This document shows, in pieces, positions 26,506-36,271 of a DNA stretch of 64,000 nucleotides. The stretch comes from Sulfitobacter sp. F26169L (GTDB taxonomy: Bacteria; Pseudomonadota; Alphaproteobacteria; Rhodobacterales; Rhodobacteraceae): contig NZ_JAPMLP010000009.1 of the NCBI RefSeq assembly GCF_026410285.1, positions 32,281 to 96,280 on the forward strand. Reading direction: 5' to 3'. A program made the position numbers and the translations under genes. Below the pieces are notes generated by a model, which did no database searches, had not been told where the DNA came from, and saw nothing but the letters and a program-made list of their open reading frames with translations. The stretch's first letter is position 1, and the number at the start of each line of letters is the position of its first letter.

Positions 26506-27513
26506 TCAGTCTTCAATGCCCTTTACAATAATCTTCCCTAGATGTGCCTGATCAGCCTGATGGTCAAAGGCTTCGTTCAATTCCGCAAAGCTAAATTCAC
26601 GATCGATAACCGGGCGCAGGTCATTAGCTTCTATAGCGCGGATCATGTCGAGCTGCATTGCATGGCTGCCCACACTAACGCCTGTCATGTGTAGGTTCTT
26701 TTGGAAGAACATCGCAGTTGGAACCTCGCCCTTGATTCCGGTTAGCACGCCAATCATCGTAATATGCCCGCCCAAGCGTGCGGCCTTGATCGATTCTTTG
26801 AGCGTTTCAGGACCACCTACTTCCACTATCTGGTCGATCCCGCCGGTCAGATTGGCCGCTTCAGCACCCCACTTTGGAGTCGAACGGTAATTGATACAGA
26901 TTTCAGCACCAAGGTCGCGCATGGCTTCCAGTTTTTTGTCCGAGGACGAGGTGGCAACCACGCGTGCACCGGCTGCACGTGCGAATTGTAGCGCAAAAAC
27001 GGAAACGCCGCCGGTGCCTTGCACCAATACCCAGTCGCCAGGCTTAACCTTACCTTCAACAACCACCGCGCGCCATGCAGTCAGCGCAGCACAGGGCAAA
27101 GTGGAGGCTTCAGCATGGCTCCAACCTTCGGGTTGTCGGGTTACACCTTTTTCTGGCAGGACGATATACTCTGCCGCAACCCCGTCTATGGTGTCTCCGG
27201 TAACGTTGCGCCGCTTGGCGATGTTGATCGTGCCGTCGGCCCAATCGGGAAAGAAGGTGGATAATACGCGGTCGCCTTCGCGCCATTGGGTGACGCCTGC
27301 GCCAATAGCCAGCACCGTCCCCGCCCCATCAGACATGGGTACCCGCCCATCGGCAGTTGGAATATCGCCTCGGATCACCGCCATGTCATGGTAGTTCAAT
27401 GACATCGCACCCAAATGAACGAGGACTTCTCCCGGCCCCGGCGTTGGACGGTCCCGCTCAACGATCTTCAATCGAACATCGCTGCCTTCTGTTTGAACTA
27501 TATAGGTTTTCAT
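26506..27513 (-). CDS. Zinc-independent MDR dehydrogenase / quinone reductase-like
   Basis: This is a medium-chain dehydrogenase of 335 residues. The start at 27513 follows GTGAGGGAAAG. The N-terminal GroES-like domain (PGPGEVLVHLGAMSLNYHDM, MSDGAGTVLAIGAGV) lacks the usual catalytic zinc Cys, which points to the NADPH:quinone reductase or zinc-binding-lost alcohol dehydrogenase branch. The cofactor loop is VQGTGGVSVFALQFARAAGA, and VEVGGPETLKESIKAARLGG follows. It is an intact gene between two decayed insertion remnants. Its substrate is unknown, and no operon partner is evident. Confidence 0.85.
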   Translation of the reverse strand: MKTYIVQTEGSDVRLKIVERDRPTPGPGEVLVHLGAMSLNYHDMAVIRGDIPTADGRVPMSDGAGTVLAIGAGVTQWREGDRVLSTFFPDWADGTINIAKRRNVTGDTIDGVAAEYIVLPEKGVTRQPEGWSHAEASTLPCAALTAWRAVVVEGKVKPGDWVLVQGTGGVSVFALQFARAAGARVVATSSSDKKLEAMRDLGAEICINYRSTPKWGAEAANLTGGIDQIVEVGGPETLKESIKAARLGGHITMIGVLTGIKGEVPTAMFFQKNLHMTGVSVGSHAMQLDMIRAIEANDLRPVIDREFSFAELNEAFDHQADQAHLGKIIVKGIED

Positions 27514-27599
27514 CTTTCCCTCACTACTTTTTGCACGCATGTCGAGCTCAGATCCAAACTAAGTTCCCATTCCAAAAGAATTTTTGACTGCCACATTGC

Positions 27600-27931
27600 T
27601 TTAGTTCGCGTGAATAGCCCCAAGTTTTCTGGACACCTATCAGCTTCAGTTTCTGCTGCTGTTCGAAGTCGATCGGTGACAGCATTCCGTCCTTAACATG
27701 TTTGCAATGTCGGTTGTAGAGACAACCCGACGTAGTCGAACACGTCCTAACGGGCTTGGGCGCGGATTTATACTTTTTGCGTCGGGTGCGTTCGTGTTTG
27801 AGCAGGTTGAAGAAGCTTTCCACCAGTGAATCATCCCATCAGTTACCGCGACGGCTCATACTTTGTGTGATATTGTGCTGTTCGAGAAAATCCCGCTACT
27901 CGTCGCTGGTGAATTGTGAGCCTTGGTCCGC
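27600..27931 (-). pseudogene. IS3-family transposase OrfB remnant
   Basis: Reading from 27931 downwards gives DQGSQFTSDE, a stop, RDFLEQHNITQSMSRRGN, a stop, WDDSLVESFFNLLKHERTRR, a frameshifted stretch (DVFDYVG is visible in another frame), then KHVKDGMLSPIDFEQQQKLK and GVQKTWGYS. This is the C-terminal third of an IS3-group DDE integrase-type transposase, including the last catalytic Glu in ESFF. Two in-frame stops and a double frameshift show that it is dead. Neither the 5' part nor OrfA was found. Confidence 0.85.
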
Positions 27932-28139
27932 TGCCCGAAAGCGAAATGCACCTGAATGCAGGAATTGCAGCACAGATCAGGATATGTGCGGCCTTGCATG
28001 GACCAACCAACAATGCGCAGGAAAAACGGAACGATGAACAAGATCGTTATCCCGCCTCCCGACAATGCTGTCCTGAGCGCAAATGCGGGGCATGATCCGA
28101 CGGTTCGTGATCTCCATATTACCGGGATAAGCGCTCACG

Positions 28140-28411
28140 GTCGAATGGGAAGTATTCCAGACCGGTAAGGCGGACATTCCTGATGATAAGGTACTGGTGC
28201 CAGTGTTGTGGATGCCACAACCAACTTTGGCGAACACTCACGCTTGGTGGTGCAGCGTAATCAGCGTCTTGTTTACATCGCCGGCGGTGATCGTGTGATT
28301 GGCGGATCGGACTGCGGCTTTGGTACGAATGTTGGTTTCGTCGCGGTTGATCTGCAAACCGCCTATGCGAAACTTGAGGCGATGCCAGAAGGGGCAAAGC
28401 TGATCTCGTAA
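28140..28411 (+). pseudogene. MetE-like (cobalamin-independent methionine synthase II family) remnant
   Basis: The plus strand reads EWEVFQTGKADIPDDKVLVP, then after a single lost base VVDATTNFGEHSRLVVQRNQ, then GGDRVIGGSDCGFGTNVGFV and AYAKLEAMPEGAKLIS before the stop at 28409. The SDCGFGT segment with its metal-binding Cys and the preceding D-TTNF-EH segment are characteristic of the C-terminus of short MetE-like proteins. Only ~90 codons survive, with at least one frameshift. The stretch from 27932 to 28139 shows nothing I can identify. Confidence 0.75.
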
Positions 28412-28639
28412 TCCCGCTTGTCCTGATCGCCGGTATGATAGGTGATGCGCCCTTTTCGTTCCGTAAATCGACCATATGTCGCCGTGCTATCAGGTTCTTC
28501 TGGCCCCGATACCCAAGCGTGACACAATCAGCGCGCGGGCCGCTGAAATACAGTCATGGGCACCACAACACCTTGCGCTGGCATGGCTGAGAATGCCCGG
28601 CATCGTCGCGATGAAAATTTTGCAGCAGGCCCAGAAAGG

Positions 28640-29168
28640 CTATACCGGCTGGCCCTTCCGGATACCAGCCCTCGTGCCGAAACTGATGAGATACAGGCGC
28701 GCCACATGCAGTATTACCGCAATTTGGCTGATGCTCCTCAGCCGTCGGTTGCGGTAGTAGAGAAAGTTGATGTTCCGCATTACATCAGTGCCTACTGGGG
28801 CGAAATCAACACAACAGTTCAAATAGGTTTCGACATAACTGGATCGTTGACAAACGGCGTCATGCACGACCTTGACGATTTGCGTGAGGGTTTTCTTGTC
28901 GTGGCAGGATCGATCGGGCCAAGTCACGGGTTTGTTCACGTTCGCAAACTGGACACAACGGTCGAAATATTTGGCATGTGCGTAGGTAGTGACCATATGA
29001 TCCACGCCGACTGCGGCGCCGCATTGTTTATCCGGCTGGATGTCATTGATGCTTTGGAGGTACTATCCTACCACTGCAAGAAACAGATAAACCGGTTTTG
29101 GAAACCGCACGCGAAGATAATTTTACTTTTGGAAAAGTGTGGGGAGCGTTTGAAAAATCAAGAGCTTG
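28640..29168 (+). pseudogene. RraA-like family protein, frameshifted
   Basis: The conserved core begins with ARHMQYYRNLADAPQPSVAV and YWGEINTTVQIGF. It continues with TNGVMHDLDDLREGFLVVAG, SIGPSHGFVHV and DHMIHADCGAALFI. This is the RraA / HMG-aldolase-like fold with the TNG-RD and HAD motifs. Near 29060 the frame shifts; in the next frame PLQETDKPVLETAREDNFTF and VWGAFEKSRA complete the C-terminus, ending with TGA at 29166-29168. The start is unclear. The core looks well conserved, so the decay is probably recent. A divergent but living 222-codon frame from 28556 cannot be fully excluded. Confidence 0.7.
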
Positions 29169-29596
29169 AAGGTAACAGCGTATCCGATACGCAAAGGCCT
29201 GCGAACAAACGGGTTCGATGAACTTAATTTTGCATATACTACAGCCGTGATATTCGAAGCTGATTGAGATAGCATTTTAATACCGAAGTAAGCATCCGAA
29301 TGAACCGCACCAGCCATAGTTGGGAGGTGGAATGCGAGCCCGCCCCCGAATTCATCAACACCAAAGCAACTGTCTCCTGTCGTCAGCGACTAGGCGCGCA
29401 TCCGCGCGCCTGCCACTTGTTTAGCATATCCACGATCTTCAATAGTATACTGCGCGTCACAAAGGCCCGATTTAACGGGTTTTACCCGAACCGTTGCTGA
29501 TCTTTGCGTTAGAAACAAAACGGACCTTTTCTGTCTGCCCCAACGAACGGTCGCCGGACGGCACCCTGCGTTACGGTTATTCTAAATCAAAAAAAT

Positions 29597-30352
29597 TCAC
29601 ATCATCAGCACTTTGCGAACCAGCGCATTTTTGTCTCTATATTTGGATGTATCGACGCCACGGTCGGTCAGACCTTCTCGCAGTTCAACTTCGCTCAAAG
29701 CCTGAATGGCCTCTTCGGTCATCTTCAGAAAGTTGATCTTCTTTTTGAACGCCGGATTGGTCTCTCCGAAAAAGTTGCAGTCACCGAACGAAAATTCTTC
29801 CGCATACTTCGTCATGAAATGGGACAGGAACGTATTGATACTTCTGCGTACCCTTGGATCATGTGGCAATAGGTCTTCAGACGCGTCAAGTGTTTCGAGC
29901 ATCAGCTGCGACCACCGCTTGGCCCCCTTGTCATTCATCAATTGCATGGCGTTGTGTGTATGGTGAAAGCTCAGTCTGAATTCCCCACCGTGATAGTATG
30001 GCCCGCCGCCCATCACATCAATCCACATAGATGCTTGGGTATTGATGTGATGGCCCAAATCGCCAACGCGCTCGAAAACCGACGTGAACCATGCTTCATC
30101 CGCAAAAACCCGTTCATAGAATCTCTGAACGATGCCAACGATCGGATCCTGACCAAGAACCGAATAAAGCTGCCAGAACTGGATAGGCTTCGTTTGATCG
30201 CTCGGTGCGGTAAGTGACACAATTTCAGGCATGCGGTGTGCATCGACCGGCAGCAACTTTTTCTCGCTGGCAGCAGTAATATAGTTCAACTGGATTTTTT
30301 CCGACATATAGCCATGGAACGTTGGATACTTCGGGAGATCGATTTTCGTCAT
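29597..30352 (-). CDS. Truncated (group II-like) hemoglobin with N- and C-terminal extensions
   Basis: The protein has 251 residues, about twice the size of a truncated globin. The start at 30352 follows GGGAGA. Residues ~1-57 are an unassigned extension. Residues ~58-185 carry the globin: FYERVFADEAWF (B/C-E region), then MWIDVMGGGPYYHGGEFRLS and HHTHNAMQLM, where H133 fits the proximal F8 histidine. The GGP and the trailing KRWSQLM match O-type truncated globins. Residues ~219-251 (VELREGLTDRGVDTSKYRDK and on) resemble a SAP/ARMET-like helix-turn-helix tail, which is unusual here. The role could be oxygen or NO handling for the adjacent oxygenase operon (inference); it lies 340 bp downstream of the aldehyde dehydrogenase gene on the same strand. 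Confidence 0.78.
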   Translation of the reverse strand: MTKIDLPKYPTFHGYMSEKIQLNYITAASEKKLLPVDAHRMPEIVSLTAPSDQTKPIQFWQLYSVLGQDPIVGIVQRFYERVFADEAWFTSVFERVGDLGHHINTQASMWIDVMGGGPYYHGGEFRLSFHHTHNAMQLMNDKGAKRWSQLMLETLDASEDLLPHDPRVRRSINTFLSHFMTKYAEEFSFGDCNFFGETNPAFKKKINFLKMTEEAIQALSEVELREGLTDRGVDTSKYRDKNALVRKVLMM

Positions 30353-30692
30353 GGATTTCTCCCTTTCGAACAAATTTCATTGGTGTTTGATTAATTTGCA
30401 TCTTGGCGAGCTCTCGACGCAGAAGTGGGACTTAAGTGTTGAGCTTTGCGTTTTCAATGGACACTAAAACTGCATCTCTCTGTACGATCTACGCCGCACC
30501 CATGAGGTCGCTCGCGAAAGCACTTCAACAAGTTCGAGTGTTGTCGGAGCGGGCAAAGGAACAAATAGAACCAATGCCCGCTGCCAACATCAACGCGAAG
30601 AACATGATGAATGGTTGACGATATGAAAGGCTCTCGAATTATGTATGAAATCGGCCCTTTTCGGACGGGTCACAACGAACTTCATCTTTGGA
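30353..30692. other. 340-base gap between hemoglobin and aldehyde dehydrogenase genes
   Basis: A 60-codon plus frame (30436-30618) and a short hydrophobic minus frame (FIMFFALMLAAGIGSICSF) are present, but neither has a convincing ribosome site or known motif. The promoter for the hemoglobin gene probably lies in the left part. No clear terminator was seen. Confidence 0.5.
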
Positions 30693-32102
30693 CTAAATGA
30701 TCTTTCGCAGAATTTTTCCAACCTTGTGCTGGTACTCGCGTACGGGCGGATTGAACAGGAATGACGCATTCAGTTTGGGCTGATAAAAGACCGATTTCAG
30801 GTGGCTGAACGTGTCGAACCCTGCCTTGCCGTGATACGATCCCATTCCGGAATCGCCCACGCCGCCAAAAGGCATGGAATCTGCCACAACATGAAAAGAC
30901 GTTTCATTCACGCACGCACCGCCCGAAAGAGATTTGGACAGCCAGGCGTCACGTTCGGCGTGTTGGTCCGTGAAGATATACAGCGCCAGCGGGGATGCGC
31001 GGTCTGCCACAAACTGCATCGCTTCCTCGCGAGTGTCATAAGGTATGATCGGCAGGATCGGGCCAAAGATTTCCTCCTGCATCGCCTTGATGTCCAGCGG
31101 GGGGTCGATCAGCAGGGCAGGGGCCACTTTGCGGGTGTTTGCCTGACTTGTATCACCCACTCGCACGACATTCGCGCCGCGCTCTTCGGCCTCCTTGATC
31201 ATATCCTGAAGGCGCTGTTGGTGGCGGTCCGACACGATCGCGGTGTAGTCGGTAGAATTCGCAACATCGGGAAAAAAGTCTTTCATCACACCTTCGACGG
31301 CACCTGCAAATTCGTGCATCTTGTTGCGTGGCACCAAGGCATAGTCTGGCGAAACACAGACCTGCCCGCCATTGGTTGTCTTGCCGAACGCGATCCGCTT
31401 GGCCGCGTAGGCCAGATCGGCGTGTTCACCGACGATGGCAGGTGATTTGCCGCCCAGTTCCAGCGTGACGGGGGTGAGGTTTTTCGCTGCGGCCTGTGCC
31501 ACCTTGCGGCCCACTTGCGTCGAGCCGGTAAAGAGCAGATGCCCGAACGGCAGTTCCGAAAACGCAGCCGCAATCTCTGGTCCGCCGGTCAGGACCGCAA
31601 CCTCGTTCGGCTCGAACACTTCCGCGATCATTTGCGCGATCACTTCGGAAGTGCGCGGCGTAAGCTCGGACGGCTTCAGCATCACGCGGTTGCCTGCCGC
31701 CAAAGCGGCGGACAACGGGCCGACCGCCAGATAGACGGGGAAGTTCCAAGGCGCGATCACACCGACGACGCCTTTTGGTTGGGGCAGCACGCGGCCCCGC
31801 GCGGGCAGCAGGTGTTTGGGCATGTGATACCGGCGGGGGCGCATCCAGCTGCGCAGTTTGCGGCGGTTCATACGCACATCCCCGATGGGAATGGTAACAT
31901 CGAATGTAGCCGCCTCGCTTGGGCTGCGGTGGCTGAAATCCTGCATCATCGCCGCCACCAGATCATCGGAGAAGCGGTGCAATGCCTGCTCAAGCCGCTC
32001 CAGCCGGTCCTTGCGTGTGGCATAATCCGGGTTCGGATCGCGCTTGTGCGCGTCCATCATCGCGTCGAAGCGGTCCTGCATGGTTAAGGTGGTGTCTTTC
32101 AT
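30693..32102 (-). CDS. Aldehyde dehydrogenase, coniferyl-aldehyde dehydrogenase type
   Basis: This 469-residue ALDH has active site C249 (GGQVCVSPDY), general base E215 (TLELGGKSP), the N120 oxyanion residue (APWNFP) and the cofactor segment FTGSTQVGRKV. The C-terminal hydrophobic tail (RKII) and the N-terminal AHKRDPNPDYATRKDRL segment fit the class 3 / coniferyl-aldehyde branch, many members of which oxidise medium-chain or aryl aldehydes to acids. It lies 12 bp downstream of the hydrolase gene. In the proposed Baeyer-Villiger operon it would convert the aldehyde made by the GMC oxidoreductase into the acid used by the fused acyl-CoA ligase. Confidence 0.88.
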   Translation of the reverse strand: MKDTTLTMQDRFDAMMDAHKRDPNPDYATRKDRLERLEQALHRFSDDLVAAMMQDFSHRSPSEAATFDVTIPIGDVRMNRRKLRSWMRPRRYHMPKHLLPARGRVLPQPKGVVGVIAPWNFPVYLAVGPLSAALAAGNRVMLKPSELTPRTSEVIAQMIAEVFEPNEVAVLTGGPEIAAAFSELPFGHLLFTGSTQVGRKVAQAAAKNLTPVTLELGGKSPAIVGEHADLAYAAKRIAFGKTTNGGQVCVSPDYALVPRNKMHEFAGAVEGVMKDFFPDVANSTDYTAIVSDRHQQRLQDMIKEAEERGANVVRVGDTSQANTRKVAPALLIDPPLDIKAMQEEIFGPILPIIPYDTREEAMQFVADRASPLALYIFTDQHAERDAWLSKSLSGGACVNETSFHVVADSMPFGGVGDSGMGSYHGKAGFDTFSHLKSVFYQPKLNASFLFNPPVREYQHKVGKILRKII

Positions 32103-32114
32103 CGTCGGCTCCTT

Positions 32115-33041
32115 TCACGCGCTCGGCGTGTTGAATTGCGATCTTGTGAAACGGGCAATATCGTCGATCGCCCGGTCGGATTCTGCGGACTGGCCAAAGT
32201 GCATGGGCCAGATGTGGGGCACGTCGGGTTGCACGATCAGCGCGACCTCTACCCCGTCCTGTTCGAGGCGCGCAGCCATTTTATGCGCGTCGCCCAACAG
32301 TACCTCCTCACCGCCGATCAGGATCAGGCTTGGCGGGGCGCCTGTGAAATCGCCGTTGATCGGCGACACAAAGGGCGATGCGGGATCATCCCCCGCCAGA
32401 TACATCCGTCTGGCGCGTTTCAACCATGAGTGAGGCAGCATCATTTCCGCGCGCTTGTTGTCCTGAAACGTGGGGCTGGTGAATTGCATATCGGCCCATG
32501 GGCTGATTGCGATCACGCAGCGCGGCTTTGGCAGGTCGCCGCCGAGGATGCGCAGAAGCAGGGCATAGGCCAGGCCCGCGCCTGCACTGTCACCGGCCAG
32601 TACGATATGGCCGCCCTCGTACCCCTTGGCGAGCAACGCGTGGTAAGCGGTGAACGCATCATCAAGACCTGCGGGAAAAGGATATTCCGGCGCCAGCCGG
32701 TATTCGGGCAGCACAGCGCGCAGCCCGCAAACCCCTGCCAGACGCGCCGCAAGTTGTTTGTGCGATGCGGCACCGCCGACCGTATAGGCGCCGCCGTGCA
32801 GATACAGGATTACACCATTGCGATGGGGTGTGCCTTGATCGCACCAGACGGCCGGAACCGACAGGCCCCCGTGCCCCAGCCGCGTGCGGGTAAACTGCAT
32901 GTCGGACTGCGTTTTATAGGCAAACCGCGCATAAATACCCGACACCCAACGCAACGACGGCTGGTGGGTGACACAAGCAATCAACGGCTTTTCGAGATAG
33001 CGCACGCGAGCGTTTATCATCCGTTGGGCAAAGGATACCAT
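32115..33041 (-). CDS. Alpha/beta hydrolase, HSL-type esterase
   Basis: This 308-residue esterase of the hormone-sensitive lipase group has HGGAYTVGG (oxyanion hole), GDSAGAGLA (nucleophile Ser) and PDVPHIW (catalytic His), with a DD-containing LDDAFTAY segment earlier. The ATG at 33041 is favoured because AAGGAAG lies at a good distance; a GTG at 33047 is too close to it. It follows the GMC-ligase gene by 29 bp. Next to a Baeyer-Villiger type monooxygenase it is the natural candidate for hydrolysing the ester or lactone product (inference from the ChnC role in cyclohexanone pathways). Confidence 0.87.
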   Translation of the reverse strand: MVSFAQRMINARVRYLEKPLIACVTHQPSLRWVSGIYARFAYKTQSDMQFTRTRLGHGGLSVPAVWCDQGTPHRNGVILYLHGGAYTVGGAASHKQLAARLAGVCGLRAVLPEYRLAPEYPFPAGLDDAFTAYHALLAKGYEGGHIVLAGDSAGAGLAYALLLRILGGDLPKPRCVIAISPWADMQFTSPTFQDNKRAEMMLPHSWLKRARRMYLAGDDPASPFVSPINGDFTGAPPSLILIGGEEVLLGDAHKMAARLEQDGVEVALIVQPDVPHIWPMHFGQSAESDRAIDDIARFTRSQFNTPSA

Positions 33042-33070
33042 CCGCACTTCCTTTCATGTCGGCGCGTGCG

Positions 33071-36000
33071 CTATGCCATAGCCTGCGCGCGCAGCTCGTG
33101 TTTCAGCACTTTGTTCATTGGTGACAAAGGCAGTTCCTTGGCAATCGAAATGGAACGCGGTGCTTTATACCCTGCGATCTTGTCTTTCACATGGGCCTGA
33201 ATGCTGTCCAGCGTAGGCGCCTTGTCGCCCGCTGGCACGATGACAGCATGGACTGCTTCGCCCCACTTGTCATCCGGCACGCCGATTACGGCCACCATGG
33301 CGACATCGGGATGGGTTGAAATCGCACTTTCCACCTCGACGGAATAGACGTTTTCGCCGCCCGTGATGATCATATCCTTCATACGATCCTTGAGAACCAG
33401 CACACCCATATCGTCGAGGTATCCGACATCGCCCGAGCGCAGCCCGCCGCCGCGCAGAGCCTGCGCTGTGGCGTCGGGCTGGTTTTGATAGCGCGCCATG
33501 ACGCTGGGGCTGTAAAAGACGATCTCGCCGCTTTCCCCACGTGGCACCTCGTTGCCTTGCTCGTCCTCGATGCGGATGCGGACAGAGGGTGCGGCGGGCT
33601 GGCCTGCGGCGTCGATGCGGGCCAGATCGCCGACATGGAATTGCGGGCCGAGAAAGACGCAGATGCCGGCCTCTGTCATGCCGTAGGCCTGTACAAATCC
33701 GGCGTCCGGAAAGTTCTTTTGCAGCTGGCTCATCAGCCCTTCGGAAATAGGGGAGGAGCCGTAAAGAATGCGCTCGACATTGGCGAAATCCGCCGCGTTG
33801 AACGCGTCATCCGCCATCAGCATTTGCATCATCGTGGGGGCAAAGCCCAATTCCTGAACCCCGAATTTCGTCACCGCCGCGACGATGAAGTCGGGCCGGA
33901 ACATCGGCACCAGAAAACTGGTGGAGCGTTGCATCAACCGCGCCAGTGCCGGTGCCGTGCCTGCGACATGGAAGAAGGGGAAGCAGCCCGCGTAGGATTT
34001 GCCCGCCGCGGGAAAATTGGCCTGTACCAGTATCTCTGCACCCGCCATGAGGGTGGCATGGGTGTGGATCACGCCCTTTGATTTTCCTGTCGTGCCGCCG
34101 GTATAGAGCATCAGCAATTCGGTGTCGGGATCGCGGTCCAGATCAAGCGGCAGCGCATCTCCGCTGACTTCTGCCAGCGGCGTCACGCCCTCCGGCGCAT
34201 CGCCTTCCCCCATCAGGATCACATGTTTGATGCGGTCTGTTTTGGCGCGAATCGCATCGACCAGCGGCAAGAACGGTGCCTCGACGGCAAGGATTTCCAC
34301 GCCCGCATCCTCGATCGCGTAAACCAGTTCGTCCGGCGACCAGCGCAGGTTTAGCGGAACGGCAACCAGACCGGCAATGCCACTGGCGCAAAGGGTCTGG
34401 AATGTCTCGACCGAGTTGAGACCCAGAATGGCGACACCTGCGCCGGAGGTTGCACCCAGCGCTTTCAGCCCCGCGGCGGTCCGGCGCGTCAGGCGCGAGA
34501 ATTCCGGCCCTGACAGACTGCGGCCCGAAAGGTCCTGAAACGCAGGCTGGCCTGAATCGCCGCGTTCGACATAGTCAAAAAGATGGTCCAGCGTATTGGC
34601 TTTCATGGGATTCTCCTGTGTGGCTGCTGGTTTCGCAGATGTCGTGTGCGGCGCGATCAATCCTGCGTCCTCGCGGATCATATCCACCGCTTTTTCGGCG
34701 ATCATGATCGTGGGGGCATTGGTGTTGCCGCTGACAAGTTTCGGCATGATCGAGGCATCGACCACGCGCAGCCCGTCGATGCCGCGCACCCGCAAACGGG
34801 TGTCCACGACGGCGCGGTCGTCACTGCCCATCCGGCAGGTGCCGACGGGATGGTACACCGTGTCGGCACGGTCGCGGATGATCTTCATCAGGTCCGCATC
34901 CGAGGTCACGTTTGCGGTGGTGAAATTCTTGGTGATCTTGTCGGACAGCGGCGGCGTATCCATGATCGCCATGGTTTTCCGCACGCTTTTCAACAGCAGA
35001 TCCGCATCGCGGTCATCGGCCAGAAACTGCGGATCGATCACCGGCGCGTCCATCGCATCGGACGAGGCGAGACGCACCGTGCCACGGCTGTGCGGCCGCA
35101 GGATGCAGGCGTGACACGAGATACCGTAGCCGGGTTTCAACTGGCGTCCGTGGTCCTCGACCCGTGCGATCACGAAATGCAACTGGGTGTCGGGATTGTC
35201 ACCGTCATCCTCCCCGACCGAGAAGAACGCACCCCCTTCGGCAAAGTTGGTGGACAGCATCCCGCGCCCGTCACGGCGCCACTGGATCATTGCCGCCGTC
35301 AGGTTCAAAGTGCCCTTCAGCCCGATTCCGAAGACATCCTTCGTATTGACGCCATAGGACAGGACCACATCGATGTGATCTTGCAGATTGCTCCCCACAT
35401 CGGGCGTATCCTGCACGACCTCGATGCCATGTTCGGACAAATGGTCAGCGGGTCCGATACCCGACAGCATGAGAAGTTGCGGTGACTGGAACGTGCCTGC
35501 GGCAAGGATCACTTCGCGCGTGGCGGAAACTGTTCTGGTTTTTTTCTCGCGCGTGAAGCTGACGCCGGTTGCACGACCGTCCTCGACGACCACACGCTGC
35601 GCATGGGCGTGGGTGATCACGGTCAGGTTGGGCCGGTCCATTACGGGATGCAGATAGGCCGCCGCGGCCGAGCACCGCTCGCCCCGCTTTGAGTTGTGAA
35701 ATTGTGTTGTCTGGTAAAACCCGATGCCGCTGGGGTTCTCACCGTTGAAATCATCCGTGCGGCGCAGCTGGTTGGCCTGACCCGCCTTGATCCAGTCCTC
35801 GGTGATTGCGCGGGAGGAAACGGGATCGGTGACATGCAGCGGCCCGTCGCCCCCGTGGAATTTATCCGCGCCGCGCACGTTGCTTTCGGCCTTGCGGAAA
35901 TAGGGCAGCACTTCGTCATAGGACCAGCCGTCACAGCCCATATTGGCCCAGCCGTCATAATCGTGACGGTTGCCACGGGTATAGACCATCGCGTTGATCG

Positions 36001-36271
36001 CGGATGATCCGCCCAAAGCCTTGCCGCGCGGCTGGTATCCCTTGCGCCCGTTCAAACCGGCCTGCGGGACAGTCTCGAAAGCCCAGTTGTTGATCTTTAC
36101 CGGTTTGCCGGGCATCATCGCCACGGCACCGGCGGGCACGCGGATCAACAGATCCTTGCCATCACCGCCGGCCTCCAGCAGGCAGACCGTCACGTCAGCG
36201 TCTTCGGACAGGCGCGCGGCCAACGTAGATCCGGCAGAACCGCCACCGACGATCACATAATCATACTGCAT
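33071..36271 (-). CDS. Fusion: GMC oxidoreductase (N-terminal) - acyl-CoA ligase (C-terminal)
   Basis: This is one open frame of 1066 codons. Residues 1 to ~535 are a GMC FAD alcohol dehydrogenase: [27 protein letters not shown], the active site His in [10 protein letters not shown], and [15 protein letters not shown] linker of ~20 residues ([15 protein letters not shown]) leads to M556, from which a full-length adenylate-forming ligase of 511 residues runs: [26 protein letters not shown] and near the end [13 protein letters not shown]. The ATG for M556 (34606) has AGGAG six bases upstream, so the ligase can probably also be made alone. It reads as two former neighbours joined by loss of a stop. 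The gene overlaps the monooxygenase end by 11 bp. Confidence 0.88.
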   Translation of the reverse strand: MQYDYVIVGGGSAGSTLAARLSEDADVTVCLLEAGGDGKDLLIRVPAGAVAMMPGKPVKINNWAFETVPQAGLNGRKGYQPRGKALGGSSAINAMVYTRGNRHDYDGWANMGCDGWSYDEVLPYFRKAESNVRGADKFHGGDGPLHVTDPVSSRAITEDWIKAGQANQLRRTDDFNGENPSGIGFYQTTQFHNSKRGERCSAAAAYLHPVMDRPNLTVITHAHAQRVVVEDGRATGVSFTREKKTRTVSATREVILAAGTFQSPQLLMLSGIGPADHLSEHGIEVVQDTPDVGSNLQDHIDVVLSYGVNTKDVFGIGLKGTLNLTAAMIQWRRDGRGMLSTNFAEGGAFFSVGEDDGDNPDTQLHFVIARVEDHGRQLKPGYGISCHACILRPHSRGTVRLASSDAMDAPVIDPQFLADDRDADLLLKSVRKTMAIMDTPPLSDKITKNFTTANVTSDADLMKIIRDRADTVYHPVGTCRMGSDDRAVVDTRLRVRGIDGLRVVDASIMPKLVSGNTNAPTIMIAEKAVDMIREDAGLIAPHTTSAKPAATQENPMKANTLDHLFDYVERGDSGQPAFQDLSGRSLSGPEFSRLTRRTAAGLKALGATSGAGVAILGLNSVETFQTLCASGIAGLVAVPLNLRWSPDELVYAIEDAGVEILAVEAPFLPLVDAIRAKTDRIKHVILMGEGDAPEGVTPLAEVSGDALPLDLDRDPDTELLMLYTGGTTGKSKGVIHTHATLMAGAEILVQANFPAAGKSYAGCFPFFHVAGTAPALARLMQRSTSFLVPMFRPDFIVAAVTKFGVQELGFAPTMMQMLMADDAFNAADFANVERILYGSSPISEGLMSQLQKNFPDAGFVQAYGMTEAGICVFLGPQFHVGDLARIDAAGQPAAPSVRIRIEDEQGNEVPRGESGEIVFYSPSVMARYQNQPDATAQALRGGGLRSGDVGYLDDMGVLVLKDRMKDMIITGGENVYSVEVESAISTHPDVAMVAVIGVPDDKWGEAVHAVIVPAGDKAPTLDSIQAHVKDKIAGYKAPRSISIAKELPLSPMNKVLKHELRAQAMA

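Noticed and set aside
28556..29221. A single intact 221-residue gene at this position
   Set aside because: The family's C-terminus continues in another frame after about 29060 and the N-terminus does not match, so a frameshifted RraA-like pseudogene fits better.
30436..30618. 60-codon plus-strand frame upstream of the hemoglobin gene
   Set aside because: No ribosome site, no motif and no partner; treated as chance.
34583..35485. 300-codon plus-strand frame opposite the GMC domain
   Set aside because: Antisense shadow with biased composition; the GMC-ligase frame on the other strand carries clear family motifs.
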